From Pseudomonas fluorescens (lineage in GTDB: Bacteria; Pseudomonadota; Gammaproteobacteria; Pseudomonadales; Pseudomonadaceae), in the NCBI RefSeq assembly GCF_902497785.1, contig NZ_CABVHK010000016.1:111716-175715 (forward strand): 64,000 nucleotides of DNA, given 5' to 3'. The first letter of the stretch is position 1. Every line of letters starts with the position of its first letter. Positions 1-8,534 of this stretch are shown piece after piece. The translations under genes were made by a program, and so were the position numbers. Under the pieces are notes generated by a model. It was not told where the DNA came from and searched no databases. It saw only the letters and a list, made by a program, of their open reading frames with translations.

Positions 1-896
1 TGCAATTCGAAGAAGAGCTGCGCCACGCCCTGCGCGAAAACACCGGGTTGGTGCTCCATTACCAACCGATCTACGACCTGAACACCGGCCAGGTCAGCAA
101 GCTTGAAGCGCTGGTCCGCTGGCAACATCCCGAGCACGGTCTGCTGATGCCCGATCGCTTCATTGCCATCGCCGAGGCCAACGGCCTGATCGCCGAGCTG
201 GACAACTGGGTCCTGCGTAAAGCCTGTGAAGACCTGGCCGAGTTGTCGCGCCAGGGTTGCGAAGCACTGCACATCGCCGTGAACTGCTCGCCCCTGAACC
301 TCGCGCGCGAAGAGCTGGCCGATGAAATCGAACAGGCGTTGCGGGTAGCCGCAGTGGCGCCGCACCGGCTGGAACTGGAAGTAACCGAGAATGCCCTGAT
401 GAACAACATCGCCGATACGCTGGTGTTGCTGCGGCAAATTCGCGCCCTCGGCGTTTCGCTGTCAATCGACGACTTCGGCACCGGTTATTCATCCCTGGCT
501 TACCTCAAGCGCTTACCCCTCAACACGCTGAAGATTGACCGCTCGTTCATTCAGGACATTCCCCACGCCACCCAGGACATGGAAATCGTCCAGGCAATCA
601 TCGTCATGGCCCATACCCTGCATTTGCAGGTGGTCACTGAAGGTGTCGAAACCCCTGAGCAATACGAATTCCTCGAACGCAACGGTTGTGATTTCGTGCA
701 GGGCTACCTGTTCAGTCGGCCAGTGCCGCTGGCCGAATTGCTTCCGGTGCTCAACAACATCAATCAACGCAAACACACGCGCGCGCTCAGGCCTCTGAGT
801 CTGGCTCGCGGTACAGCTGCACTAACGTTGAAGGGTCCTTGTGCAAAAAGCCCTGGCTCCCATGCAAACGCATCAGTTGTGCAGCCAATCCGCTGA
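1..896 (+). CDS. EAL-domain cyclic-di-GMP phosphodiesterase, C-terminal part (5' end outside window)
   Basis: The reading frame is open from the window edge (frame starting at base 3), so only the C-terminal EAL domain of a larger protein is seen; a GGDEF or sensor part may lie upstream. The EAL signature (LEALVRW), DDFGTGYSSL, KIDRSF and EGVE motifs are all present, so a working c-di-GMP phosphodiesterase that hydrolyses c-di-GMP to pGpG is expected. After the usual end of the domain (about base 760) the frame continues for roughly 40 low-complexity residues and overlaps the convergent dehydrogenase gene by 110 bp. This suggests that the ancestral stop was lost. The domain call is certain; the function of the full-length protein cannot be judged. 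Confidence 0.93.
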   Translation, partial: QFEEELRHALRENTGLVLHYQPIYDLNTGQVSKLEALVRWQHPEHGLLMPDRFIAIAEANGLIAELDNWVLRKACEDLAELSRQGCEALHIAVNCSPLNLAREELADEIEQALRVAAVAPHRLELEVTENALMNNIADTLVLLRQIRALGVSLSIDDFGTGYSSLAYLKRLPLNTLKIDRSFIQDIPHATQDMEIVQAIIVMAHTLHLQVVTEGVETPEQYEFLERNGCDFVQGYLFSRPVPLAELLPVLNNINQRKHTRALRPLSLARGTAALTLKGPCAKSPGSHANASVVQPIR

Positions 897-1683
897 TGGG
901 CGTGGCCGAGCCCTGTTCCCGGGAGAATTTCACAGCCGTGTCGAGGTCCTTGAGCAGCGTGCGCACGTGCCATTTCACCGGTTCAAAGCGGCTGTCGGCC
1001 ATTTGCGGAGCGAGAATCTGCAAAGGTTTCGAATCGGCAAAACCGCCGGCCAGCGCTTCGGCGATCAGGCTCGCCTGCACACCGGAGCGTTCGGCCAGCG
1101 CCACCACTTCTGCGATGACCAAGGCATTGCACGCCACAATCATCTGATTACAGGCCTTGGTCACCTGCCCCGCCCCGACCGCGCCCATATGGGTCACGCG
1201 TTGGCCGAGGCTGAGCAGTACGGGCCGGACGCGTTCAAGGTCCGACGCTGCGCCGCCTACCATGATCGCCAGGCTGCCGGTCTCTGCGCCGACCACACCG
1301 CCGGACACCGGAGCGTCCATCCAGCGCATGCCTGTTTGACTGGCCAACTGCGCGGACATTTCCCGCGTCGCGGTGGGTTCCAGGCTGGAAAAGTCCACCA
1401 GCAACTGGCCGTTTTTTCCACCTTCGGCAATCCCGCCCGGACCAAACACCACCTCGCGCACCGCCGCCGTGTCCGCCAGGCACAGCATCACCACGTTCGC
1501 GTGCTGGCTCAATTCGGCAGGCGTGACCACTTGTCGCGCCCCCGCCTCGACCAGCGGCCCGCACTTGGCCGGGTTGCGGTTCCAGACGGTCAACGGATAG
1601 CCCGCAGCCAGCAAACGCTGGCACATGGGCAAGCCCATCAGACCAATGCCGGCGAACCCCAACGAAGGTAGCGTTGACATCAT
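787..1683 (-). CDS. NAD(P)-dependent beta-hydroxyacid dehydrogenase (3-hydroxyisobutyrate dehydrogenase / tartronate semialdehyde reductase family)
   Basis: The 298-residue protein has the family's usual length. It starts with a Rossmann dinucleotide motif (GFAGIGLMGLPM, about residues 9-20), has the substrate-binding DAPVSGG segment in the middle, and the GQVTKACNQ segment that contains the catalytic lysine. Members oxidise beta-hydroxy acids such as 3-hydroxyisobutyrate or reduce tartronate semialdehyde; the exact substrate cannot be told from sequence. A strong Shine-Dalgarno (AAAAGGAGG, 1688-1696) precedes two adjacent ATG codons; the second (1680) has the better spacing. The gene is convergent with, and overlaps, the EAL gene. 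Confidence 0.9.
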   Translation of the reverse strand: MMSTLPSLGFAGIGLMGLPMCQRLLAAGYPLTVWNRNPAKCGPLVEAGARQVVTPAELSQHANVVMLCLADTAAVREVVFGPGGIAEGGKNGQLLVDFSSLEPTATREMSAQLASQTGMRWMDAPVSGGVVGAETGSLAIMVGGAASDLERVRPVLLSLGQRVTHMGAVGAGQVTKACNQMIVACNALVIAEVVALAERSGVQASLIAEALAGGFADSKPLQILAPQMADSRFEPVKWHVRTLLKDLDTAVKFSREQGSATPISGLAAQLMRLHGSQGFLHKDPSTLVQLYREPDSEA

Positions 1684-1879
1684 TTAGCCTCCTTTTGATT
1701 AAAGATCGCTGAATATTGGCCGATCCATCATGACTTAGGAAAGGATTCCCCCGAGTGATGATCAGGCCAATGCCCTGACGCTTGGGCCAAATACGCGCTG
1801 AATAAAGACGCGAGATCCCATCCGTGACGGTTCGACGACACCTGTTGCCCAACCAACCAGCCCAGGTACATGGCGCACA

Positions 1880-4075
1880 ATGACTTCCAAAAACAATCCG
1901 GCCACTGCGATATCCGATCTGACGTTGAGCCCCGCGGCGAACAGCCCCGCACCGTCGAAGCCATTGACGCCGTCGCGCCCGCTGGCGACTCAGCAATACC
2001 TGTATTTCACCGAAACCAATACCGACCGCATCCTCGATAATCTCGACGGCCTGCGCGACATGGTATTCCCGCGCCCGGCGCACCTGGAAGGCGACAACGA
2101 GCAGTACAACGCTCAGGAATTCCCGTCGGTGTGCCTGATCGGCCTCGGTCGATGCGGCTCGAACATCGCGCTGGACGTCGCGGAGCTGGTGTACAACGCC
2201 CGCAAGTTCTACCTCAACGAATTCAACAACGAAGATCGCCTGTCACCGGACAAGCGTTACGCGGAAAAAGGCTACAGCCCGGCTCAATGGATTCGCAATA
2301 ACCTGCGCCTGGGCACGAACAAGGGCACCAAACCGGTGTTCCTGGTTGAACCGCTGGTGATGCTCGGCGACCTCGACAAAGACATTGCCGGGCGCATCCG
2401 TTTCTCGCGCAAGGGCGAAAAAAGCGGCTTCCTGCGCGATTACAGCAAAATGAAAATCATGGACTTGTCCGAAGTCCACGCCGGTGGCGCCGGTAACGCG
2501 CCAATCCTCGGCCAGTACCTGGCGAAGATCATCCTCAACAAGGATACCCAGCGCTTCTCCAGCCCCGACTGGAAAATGATTCACTCGTACCTGATCGACA
2601 GCTGCGGCATCAAGGCCAACCAGTCGCGCCTGTATTTCTCGATCTTCAGTGCCGGCGGCGGTACGGGTTCGGGGATGGCCTCGGAATTCGGCCTGGCCCA
2701 GCAGCACTCGTACATGAACAAGACGTTCGACACCAAGCCGATGGATGAGCACGACGGCAAAAGCGGTCATTCCTTCGTCTTCGAACCGATCTTCACCAGC
2801 GGCATCTGCGTGCTGCCGAACATTTCCGATCACCGCAGCGAAATGTCCGAGGCACTGCACATCAACGCCGGTCGCCTGTTGTGCAAATACCTGTCGGAAG
2901 AGTGGGACTTCTCCTACAACTTCGCCAACGAAGACAGCAGCGAAGCCAGCGTCATGGGCCGCATCCGCCCATGGAACGCGATGATGCTGATCTCCAACGA
3001 CATCATGCGGTACGCCGAAGAGAGCGATGACGGCAACATCCAGAACATCGACGTCAACGCGATGGAAAAGCACGCCAACCAATACATCTCGCAGCAGATT
3101 TTCAACATTCTGACGGCGCAGGCGGTGACGACTGACTACGACCAGAACTATTTCCGTCGTGCCGGCATCGACATCGGCGAAACCATTCGCCTCGACGCCA
3201 ACGACCTGTTCATGAGTCTGGCCGGCCCGGTGGCGATTGCCTACGCCGAGTCCGTAGTACCGGAAACGCAGCCGCCGAGCAGCGACAAGTTCAAGGTGTT
3301 CGAGAAAGAGCCGCAGCGCCTGAACATTGATGACCTGTTTTTCCGCTCCATTGACCTGCCGCACTTCAACAAAGTGACCCAGGCGATCGAAGGCATCAGT
3401 CTGTTGCCGATCGAATCCAAGCGTTATCGCGCGTCTCTGGAGCAATACAAGAATTCCGGTTACGACGCCGCCGCGTTGCACGACCTGCACTTCTTCAAGA
3501 ACTGCTCGTCGGTGGTGTCGATCGTGTCGTTGCCCAAGGACTACAAGCTGTCCTACATGGACCTGAACCGGTTGAAGACTCACCTCAACAGCCTGTTCCC
3601 GAACACCACGCTCAAGCGTTACGCGTTGGTGATCGGTGCTTCGGCCAACTTGTCGCTGACCACGCTCATCGCGAAGAGCCCGTGCCTGTCGGACGATTTC
3701 CTGACGCTGATCGTCGCCTTCATCAAGCGCTGCTTCGCGAAAAACCCGTACCGCTTCGACGACACGCTGGATAACTCGATCCTCGACTTCATCATCAATG
3801 AAGAATTCGACGAAGACCTGATCGACGACTTGCTGAATGAATTCGAGAACCCGGCGAAGATCCTCGATACCAACTGGTATGCGATCAAACCGATGTACGA
3901 GAAGAAGTACCGCGAGCTGATCAACGACAAAGACAAATTTGTCTCGATCAATGACATTCGCCTGTCGCGTGATTGCGTGAAAAAGGCGATCAAGTACTTG
4001 CGTGAGATCTACCGTCACCGGATTGGCAAGACCAAGGTTATTTCGTTGAATAACCATACGGGCAAGACGGCCTGA
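1880..4075 (+). CDS. Tubulin/FtsZ-superfamily GTPase-like protein (tubulin-like domain, PF13809 type)
   Basis: A 731-residue protein with the marks of a tubulin-fold GTPase. A T1-like loop GLGRCGSN lies at residues 88-95 (compare tubulin GQCGNQ). The phosphate-binding T4 loop GGGTGSG at residues 259-265 has the tubulin rather than the FtsZ form. An ISNDIM segment at about 371-376 sits where the nucleotide-binding Asn/Asp occurs, and a T7-like RLDANDL lies at 437-443 with the acidic residues of the FtsZ NxDFxD(V) loop, followed by a helix resembling FtsZ H8. The N-terminal 80 residues are Pro/Ser-rich and probably flexible. About 290 C-terminal residues have no motif I recognise. It is twice the size of FtsZ, TubZ or PhuZ. 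No phage or plasmid gene is nearby and it seems to be transcribed alone. No strong ribosome binding site is seen before the ATG. Filament formation and cellular role are inference only. Confidence 0.82.
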   Translation: MTSKNNPATAISDLTLSPAANSPAPSKPLTPSRPLATQQYLYFTETNTDRILDNLDGLRDMVFPRPAHLEGDNEQYNAQEFPSVCLIGLGRCGSNIALDVAELVYNARKFYLNEFNNEDRLSPDKRYAEKGYSPAQWIRNNLRLGTNKGTKPVFLVEPLVMLGDLDKDIAGRIRFSRKGEKSGFLRDYSKMKIMDLSEVHAGGAGNAPILGQYLAKIILNKDTQRFSSPDWKMIHSYLIDSCGIKANQSRLYFSIFSAGGGTGSGMASEFGLAQQHSYMNKTFDTKPMDEHDGKSGHSFVFEPIFTSGICVLPNISDHRSEMSEALHINAGRLLCKYLSEEWDFSYNFANEDSSEASVMGRIRPWNAMMLISNDIMRYAEESDDGNIQNIDVNAMEKHANQYISQQIFNILTAQAVTTDYDQNYFRRAGIDIGETIRLDANDLFMSLAGPVAIAYAESVVPETQPPSSDKFKVFEKEPQRLNIDDLFFRSIDLPHFNKVTQAIEGISLLPIESKRYRASLEQYKNSGYDAAALHDLHFFKNCSSVVSIVSLPKDYKLSYMDLNRLKTHLNSLFPNTTLKRYALVIGASANLSLTTLIAKSPCLSDDFLTLIVAFIKRCFAKNPYRFDDTLDNSILDFIINEEFDEDLIDDLLNEFENPAKILDTNWYAIKPMYEKKYRELINDKDKFVSINDIRLSRDCVKKAIKYLREIYRHRIGKTKVISLNNHTGKTA

Positions 4076-4088
4076 CGAGGCGCGCTGT

Positions 4089-4166
4089 AAAAGATCGCAG
4101 CCTTCGGAAGCTCCTACGAGGGAGCGCGCCCTCCTGTGTAGGAGCTGCCGAAGGCAGCGATCTTTT
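4089..4166. repeat. REP pair, class A (AGGAGCTGCCGAAGG type)
   Basis: Two inverted copies of the roughly 25-bp unit ending in GCGATCTTTT flank a short spacer, directly after the tubulin-like gene. The same unit recurs at seven other places in the window. It may act as a weak terminator or mRNA-stabilising hairpin. Confidence 0.9.
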
Positions 4167-4351
4167 GACCTTTCTCCCAACATCCAGAAACAATTAAGCA
4201 GCCTTTCGGCTGCTCAATAAACTGTTCCCGTTACGTTTACGTCACCCTCGCCAAGACCCTTCTGTGGCCTTTCTCTACGGCAACATGCCATCACGCTACT
4301 CGCCTACACACTTTCGCCCGAGCCCGTCGCGCACCAAAACGGAGCGGCATG

Positions 4352-4657
4352 TCACTTCGTCGCCCTCTCCTGGATCAAAATCCACGGTGTAACCACCACC
4401 GCCCACAACTGCGGATCGCGCTCGAAAAGATCCAGCGCCCGCGTTTCAGACAGCTTGCTCACTTGGTCGGCAGCCAGCCAGGCAGCGACTTTCTCGCCTT
4501 CGTCCGTCGCCACGGCCTCGGCGGCCGCGATCAAATCCAGACCCGGGTCGACCCACAATAGGGCACCCTTGGCAAAGAACGGTTCCAGCTCCTTCCAGGT
4601 AATAGATGCGGTTTCACCAAGCAGCTTGGCATAGAGGGTGCTAGGTTCTTGAGTCAT
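4352..4657 (-). CDS. DUF2288 family protein
   Basis: A small acidic protein of 101 residues whose sequence (TWKELEPFFAKGALLWVDP, LDLIAAAEAVA, WLAADQVSKLSE, WILIQ near the C-terminus) fits the DUF2288 family found in proteobacteria and cyanobacteria. No signal peptide or membrane segment is visible, so it is probably cytoplasmic. No function is known for the family. It is divergent from the liv operon with a 339-bp gap between them. Confidence 0.8.
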   Translation of the reverse strand: MTQEPSTLYAKLLGETASITWKELEPFFAKGALLWVDPGLDLIAAAEAVATDEGEKVAAWLAADQVSKLSETRALDLFERDPQLWAVVVTPWILIQERATK

Positions 4658-4996
4658 GGGTCCTGTCCGGAAAAGAAATCGACGTGGATGATAACGTTGG
4701 TGGTCTGGCAGAAAAACCCGGATGCAATTGAGTCACCGAATGAAAACTGCAGGAAAGCCAAGGAATGCTGGTATTTCAGCTGAAACCCCCGCCGCAATTC
4801 TGTCTTTTTCTTTCAAATAAGCGACACCCCCTGAATTTGCCCCCCGGCGCCAGCTTCCCAGGCTGACAATCGGCGCTCTACACTGTACCGGTACAGTTGC
4901 CGGGGGCATTTTCCGGAGGATATCGAAGATATCTGACCCGGTTCTGCTGCCACGGCGCCAGGACTATAAAAACTACAACAGTAAGAGTGGAGCACT
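4658..4996. promoter_or_regulatory. Upstream regulatory region of the liv/bra operon with a 16-bp perfect palindrome
   Basis: This 339-bp gap has no gene. It holds a perfect 16-bp palindrome ACTGTACCGGTACAGT (4882-4897), which looks like a dimeric repressor operator, and two GATATC blocks three bases apart (4919-4924 and 4928-4933). A purine-rich ribosome binding site (GAGTGGAG) lies just before the binding-protein ATG. The core promoter was not identified with certainty. Confidence 0.5.
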
Positions 4997-6124
4997 ATGA
5001 CTAAGGCTACTAAGCAGATTTCCAAACTGTTTGCCGCTATGGTTCTGGCCGGGGTTGCCAGCCATTCGTTCGCAGCTGACACCATCAAGATCGGCATCGC
5101 CGGCCCTAAAACCGGTCCTGTAGCCCAATACGGCGACATGCAGTTCAGTGGCGCCAAAATGGCCATCGAACAAATCAACGCCAAGGGCGGCGTAGACGGC
5201 AAGAAACTCGAAGCCGTTGAGTACGATGACGCCTGCGATCCAAAACAAGCGGTAGCGGTCGCGAACAAAGTCGTCAACGACGGCGTCAAGTTCGTGGTCG
5301 GCCACCTGTGCTCCAGCTCCACTCAACCGGCTTCGGACATCTACGAAGACGAAGGCGTGATCATGATCACCCCGGCTGCCACCAGCCCGGACATCACTTC
5401 CCGTGGTTACAAAATGGTGTTCCGCACCATCGGTCTGGACAGCGCCCAGGGCCCTGCCGCCGGTAACTACATTGCCGATCACGTCAAACCGAAAATCGTT
5501 GCTGTCCTGCATGACAAACAGCAATACGGTGAAGGCATCGCCACCGCCGTTAAACAAACCCTCGAGAAGAAAGGCACCAAGGTTGCCGTGTTCGAAGGCA
5601 TCAATGCCGGCGACAAGGACTTCTCGTCGATCATCCAGAAACTCAAGCAAGCCAACGTCGACTTCGTCTACTACGGCGGCTACCACCCTGAGCTGGGTCT
5701 GATCCTGCGTCAGGCGGATGAAAAAGGCTTGAAAGCCAAGTTCATGGGTCCGGAAGGCGTGGGTAATGACTCCATTTCGCAGATCGCTCAGAAGGCCTCC
5801 GAAGGTCTGCTGGTGACCCTGCCGAAATCCTTCGACCAGGACCCGGCCAACATTGCCCTGGCTGACGCTTTCAAAGCCAAGAAAGAAGACCCGAGCGGTC
5901 CGTTCGTGTTCCCGGCCTATTCGGCGGTAACCGTGATTGCTGACGGTATCAAGGCTGCCAAGAGCGAAGACGCTGCCAAAGTGGCTGAAGCCATCCACGC
6001 CGGCACGTTCAAAACGCCTACAGGCGACCTGAGCTTTGACGCCAAGGGCGATCTGAAAGACTTCAAATTTGTGGTTTACGAGTGGCACTTCGGCAAACCA
6101 AAAACTGAAGCTTCGCCTCAGTAA
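4997..6124 (+). CDS. livK: Branched-chain amino acid ABC transporter, periplasmic binding protein
   Basis: The 375-residue precursor has a Sec signal peptide ending at about SHSFA-A (residues 22-27) and the LivK/BraC fold: DTIKIGIAGPKTGPVA at the start of the mature protein, then VVGHLCSSSTQPASDIY and the FRTIGLDSAQGP region. It binds Leu/Ile/Val (and probably Ala/Thr as in Pseudomonas BraC) in the periplasm and delivers them to LivHM. It is the first gene of the operon. A terminator hairpin follows it, which would make the binding protein more abundant than the membrane parts, as is usual. In P. aeruginosa the counterpart is braC. Confidence 0.95.
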   Translation: MTKATKQISKLFAAMVLAGVASHSFAADTIKIGIAGPKTGPVAQYGDMQFSGAKMAIEQINAKGGVDGKKLEAVEYDDACDPKQAVAVANKVVNDGVKFVVGHLCSSSTQPASDIYEDEGVIMITPAATSPDITSRGYKMVFRTIGLDSAQGPAAGNYIADHVKPKIVAVLHDKQQYGEGIATAVKQTLEKKGTKVAVFEGINAGDKDFSSIIQKLKQANVDFVYYGGYHPELGLILRQADEKGLKAKFMGPEGVGNDSISQIAQKASEGLLVTLPKSFDQDPANIALADAFKAKKEDPSGPFVFPAYSAVTVIADGIKAAKSEDAAKVAEAIHAGTFKTPTGDLSFDAKGDLKDFKFVVYEWHFGKPKTEASPQ

Positions 6125-6148
6125 GGCCTTGCCTGACTGACTGCCAAT

Positions 6149-6180
6149 AAAGCCCACGGCGTGCCGTGGGCTTTGTTTTA
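6149..6180 (+). terminator. Intrinsic terminator/attenuator between livK and livH
   Basis: A perfect 12-bp inverted repeat (AAAGCCCACGGC and its complement) is followed by GTTTTA. It lies 24 bp after the livK stop and probably gives partial termination, because livH has no evident promoter of its own in the 177 bp that follow. Confidence 0.85.
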
Positions 6181-6357
6181 CGAACGTACCTGGGCCGCGC
6201 TGGCGTGATCCGCCAGTCTCCCCACCTGAAAATCTCAAAACCGTCATCAGCGGTTCGCTGGCAAACCTCGCGTTCGAAGTGGATGCAGATCCACGGGGCT
6301 CGAGCGGGAAAATGACTCCACCAGTGAAATGCGTATCAGGTTTTTAGGAGCGCTGTA

Positions 6358-7281
6358 ATGCCTGACATCTATCACTTCCTCCAACAGCTGGTTAATGGCC
6401 TGACCATTGGCAGCACGTATGCTCTGATCGCCATCGGCTATACGATGGTTTACGGCATCATTGGAATGATCAACTTCGCCCACGGCGAGGTGTACATGAT
6501 CGGCTCCTACGTGGCATTCATCGCCATCGCCGGGCTGGCCATGCTGGGGCTCGACAGCGTTCCGCTGTTGATCACCGCCGCTTTTATCGCAACCATCGTC
6601 GTCACCAGTGCCTACGGTTACAGCATCGAACGGATCGCCTACCGCCCCTTGCGCGGCAGCAACCGTCTGATCCCGCTGATTTCCGCTATCGGCATGTCGA
6701 TCTTCCTGCAGAACACGGTTCTGCTGGCGCAAGACTCCAAGGACAAATCCATCGCCAACCTGATCCCCGGCAACTTTACCTTCGGGCCAGGTGGTGCACA
6801 TGAAGTGCTGATTTCCTACATGCAAATCGTGGTATTCGTGGTGACCCTGGTCGCCATGCTCGGCCTGACACTGTTCATCTCCCGCTCTCGCCTGGGTCGT
6901 GCCTGCCGCGCCTGTGCCGAAGACATCAAGATGGCCAACCTTCTGGGCATCAATACCAACAACATCATCGCCCTGACCTTCGTCATCGGTGCCGCACTGG
7001 CAGCCATCGCGGCCGTCCTGTTGAGCATGCAATACGGTGTGATCAACCCGAACGCCGGGTTCCTCGTCGGGCTCAAGGCGTTCACCGCAGCGGTACTGGG
7101 CGGAATCGGCAGCATCCCCGGGGCCATGCTCGGCGGGCTGGTATTAGGGGTGGCGGAAGCCTTTGGCGCCGATATCTTCGGCGACCAGTACAAGGACGTC
7201 GTGGCTTTCGGCTTGTTGGTTCTGGTTCTGTTGTTCCGGCCGACTGGCATCCTGGGCCGTCCGGAGGTTGAGAAAGTATGA
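6358..7281 (+). CDS. livH: Branched-chain amino acid ABC transporter permease LivH
   Basis: A 307-residue polytopic inner-membrane protein of the LivH/BraD family. It shows the family's N-terminal LVNGLTIGSTYALIAIGYTM helix, the GMINFAHGEVYM segment, and the cytoplasmic loop SRSRLGRACRACAEDIKMANLLGI that contacts the ATPases. A good Shine-Dalgarno (TAGGAGC) precedes the ATG. Its stop overlaps the start of livM by ATGA, so the two permease subunits are translationally coupled. It forms the membrane channel with LivM. Confidence 0.96.
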   Translation: MPDIYHFLQQLVNGLTIGSTYALIAIGYTMVYGIIGMINFAHGEVYMIGSYVAFIAIAGLAMLGLDSVPLLITAAFIATIVVTSAYGYSIERIAYRPLRGSNRLIPLISAIGMSIFLQNTVLLAQDSKDKSIANLIPGNFTFGPGGAHEVLISYMQIVVFVVTLVAMLGLTLFISRSRLGRACRACAEDIKMANLLGINTNNIIALTFVIGAALAAIAAVLLSMQYGVINPNAGFLVGLKAFTAAVLGGIGSIPGAMLGGLVLGVAEAFGADIFGDQYKDVVAFGLLVLVLLFRPTGILGRPEVEKV

Positions 7282-8534
7282 CTAGGAATCTTAAACAGGC
7301 GTTGTTCAGCGCCTTGCTGGTGTGGGCCGTCGCCTACCCGGTACTCGGTCTGAAACTGACCATCGTCGGCATCCACCTCGAAGTGCACGGCACCAGCAAC
7401 GCCACACTGATCACCATCGCGGTGTGCTCGGTGCTGATGTTCCTGCGCGTGCTGTTCGACCAGCAGATCGGTTCGGCCTGGCGTTCCTCGCCCAACATGC
7501 CGTTGATCCCGGCCAAGGCCAGCAACTTCCTGACCCTGCCGACCACCCAGCGCTGGATCATCATTGCGTTGATCGTCGGCGCTCTGGTCTGGCCGTTCTT
7601 CGGTTCTCGCGGTGCGGTGGATATCGCCACCCTGGTGCTGATCTACGTGATGCTCGGTCTAGGCCTGAACATCGTAGTCGGCCTGGCCGGCCTGCTCGAC
7701 CTTGGTTATGTCGGTTTTTATGCCGTCGGCGCCTACAGCTACGCAATGCTGTCGCACTACTTTGGCTTGAGCTTCTGGATCTGCTTGCCCATCGCCGGCC
7801 TGATGGCGGCCACTTTTGGCTTCCTGCTCGGCTTCCCGGTACTGCGTTTGCGCGGTGACTACCTGGCGATCGTGACCCTGGGCTTCGGTGAAATCATCCG
7901 TCTGTTCCTGCGAAACCTGACCGACCTCACGGGCGGTCCGAACGGCATCAGCAATATTGAAAAGCCAACCTTCTTCGGCCTGACGTTCGAGCGTAAGGCT
8001 GCCGAAGGCATGCAGACGTTCCACGAATACTTTGGTCTGGCCTACAACTCCATCAACAAGGTGATTTTCCTGTACCTGGTTGCACTGTTGCTGGCCCTGG
8101 CTGCGCTGTTCGTGATCAACCGTTTGCTGCGCATGCCGATTGGCCGTGCCTGGGAAGCGCTGCGTGAAGACGAAATCGCCTGCCGTGCGCTGGGTCTCAA
8201 TCCTACGGTGATCAAGCTTTCGGCCTTCACCCTGGGCGCCGCCTTCGCAGGTTTCGCCGGCAGCTTCTTCGCCGCCCGTCAGGGTCTGGTGACGCCGGAG
8301 TCCTTCACCTTCATCGAGTCGGCAATCATCCTCGCCATCGTTGTATTGGGTGGCATGGGCTCGCAACTGGGGGTGATCCTGGCCGCCGTGGTGATGATCC
8401 TGCTGCCGGAAATGATGCGTGAGTTCAGCGAATACCGCATGTTGATGTTCGGCGCCTTGATGGTGCTGATGATGATCTGGCGACCTCAAGGCCTGCTGCC
8501 CATGCAACGTCCTCACATGGAGCTGCGCAAATGA
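7278..8534 (+). CDS. livM: Branched-chain amino acid ABC transporter permease LivM
   Basis: A 418-residue integral membrane protein, of the longer LivM form common in Pseudomonas, with an N-terminal membrane domain before the conserved core. The core holds GLGLNIVVGLAGLLDLGYVGFYAVGAY and the ATPase-contact loop IGRAWEALREDEIACRALGLN. The start is fixed by the ATGA overlap with livH, and its own stop overlaps livG in the same way. It pairs with LivH in the channel. Confidence 0.96.
   Translation: MTRNLKQALFSALLVWAVAYPVLGLKLTIVGIHLEVHGTSNATLITIAVCSVLMFLRVLFDQQIGSAWRSSPNMPLIPAKASNFLTLPTTQRWIIIALIVGALVWPFFGSRGAVDIATLVLIYVMLGLGLNIVVGLAGLLDLGYVGFYAVGAYSYAMLSHYFGLSFWICLPIAGLMAATFGFLLGFPVLRLRGDYLAIVTLGFGEIIRLFLRNLTDLTGGPNGISNIEKPTFFGLTFERKAAEGMQTFHEYFGLAYNSINKVIFLYLVALLLALAALFVINRLLRMPIGRAWEALREDEIACRALGLNPTVIKLSAFTLGAAFAGFAGSFFAARQGLVTPESFTFIESAIILAIVVLGGMGSQLGVILAAVVMILLPEMMREFSEYRMLMFGALMVLMMIWRPQGLLPMQRPHMELRK

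Noticed and set aside
1880..4075. Phage tubulin PhuZ or plasmid TubZ
   Set aside because: The protein is far longer, and no phage, plasmid or partner DNA-binding gene is near.
2243..4183. A 646-codon open frame antisense to the tubulin-like gene
   Set aside because: It has shadow-frame composition (Val/Arg/Asp/Gln rich) and no motif, and the plus-strand frame has clear GTPase motifs.
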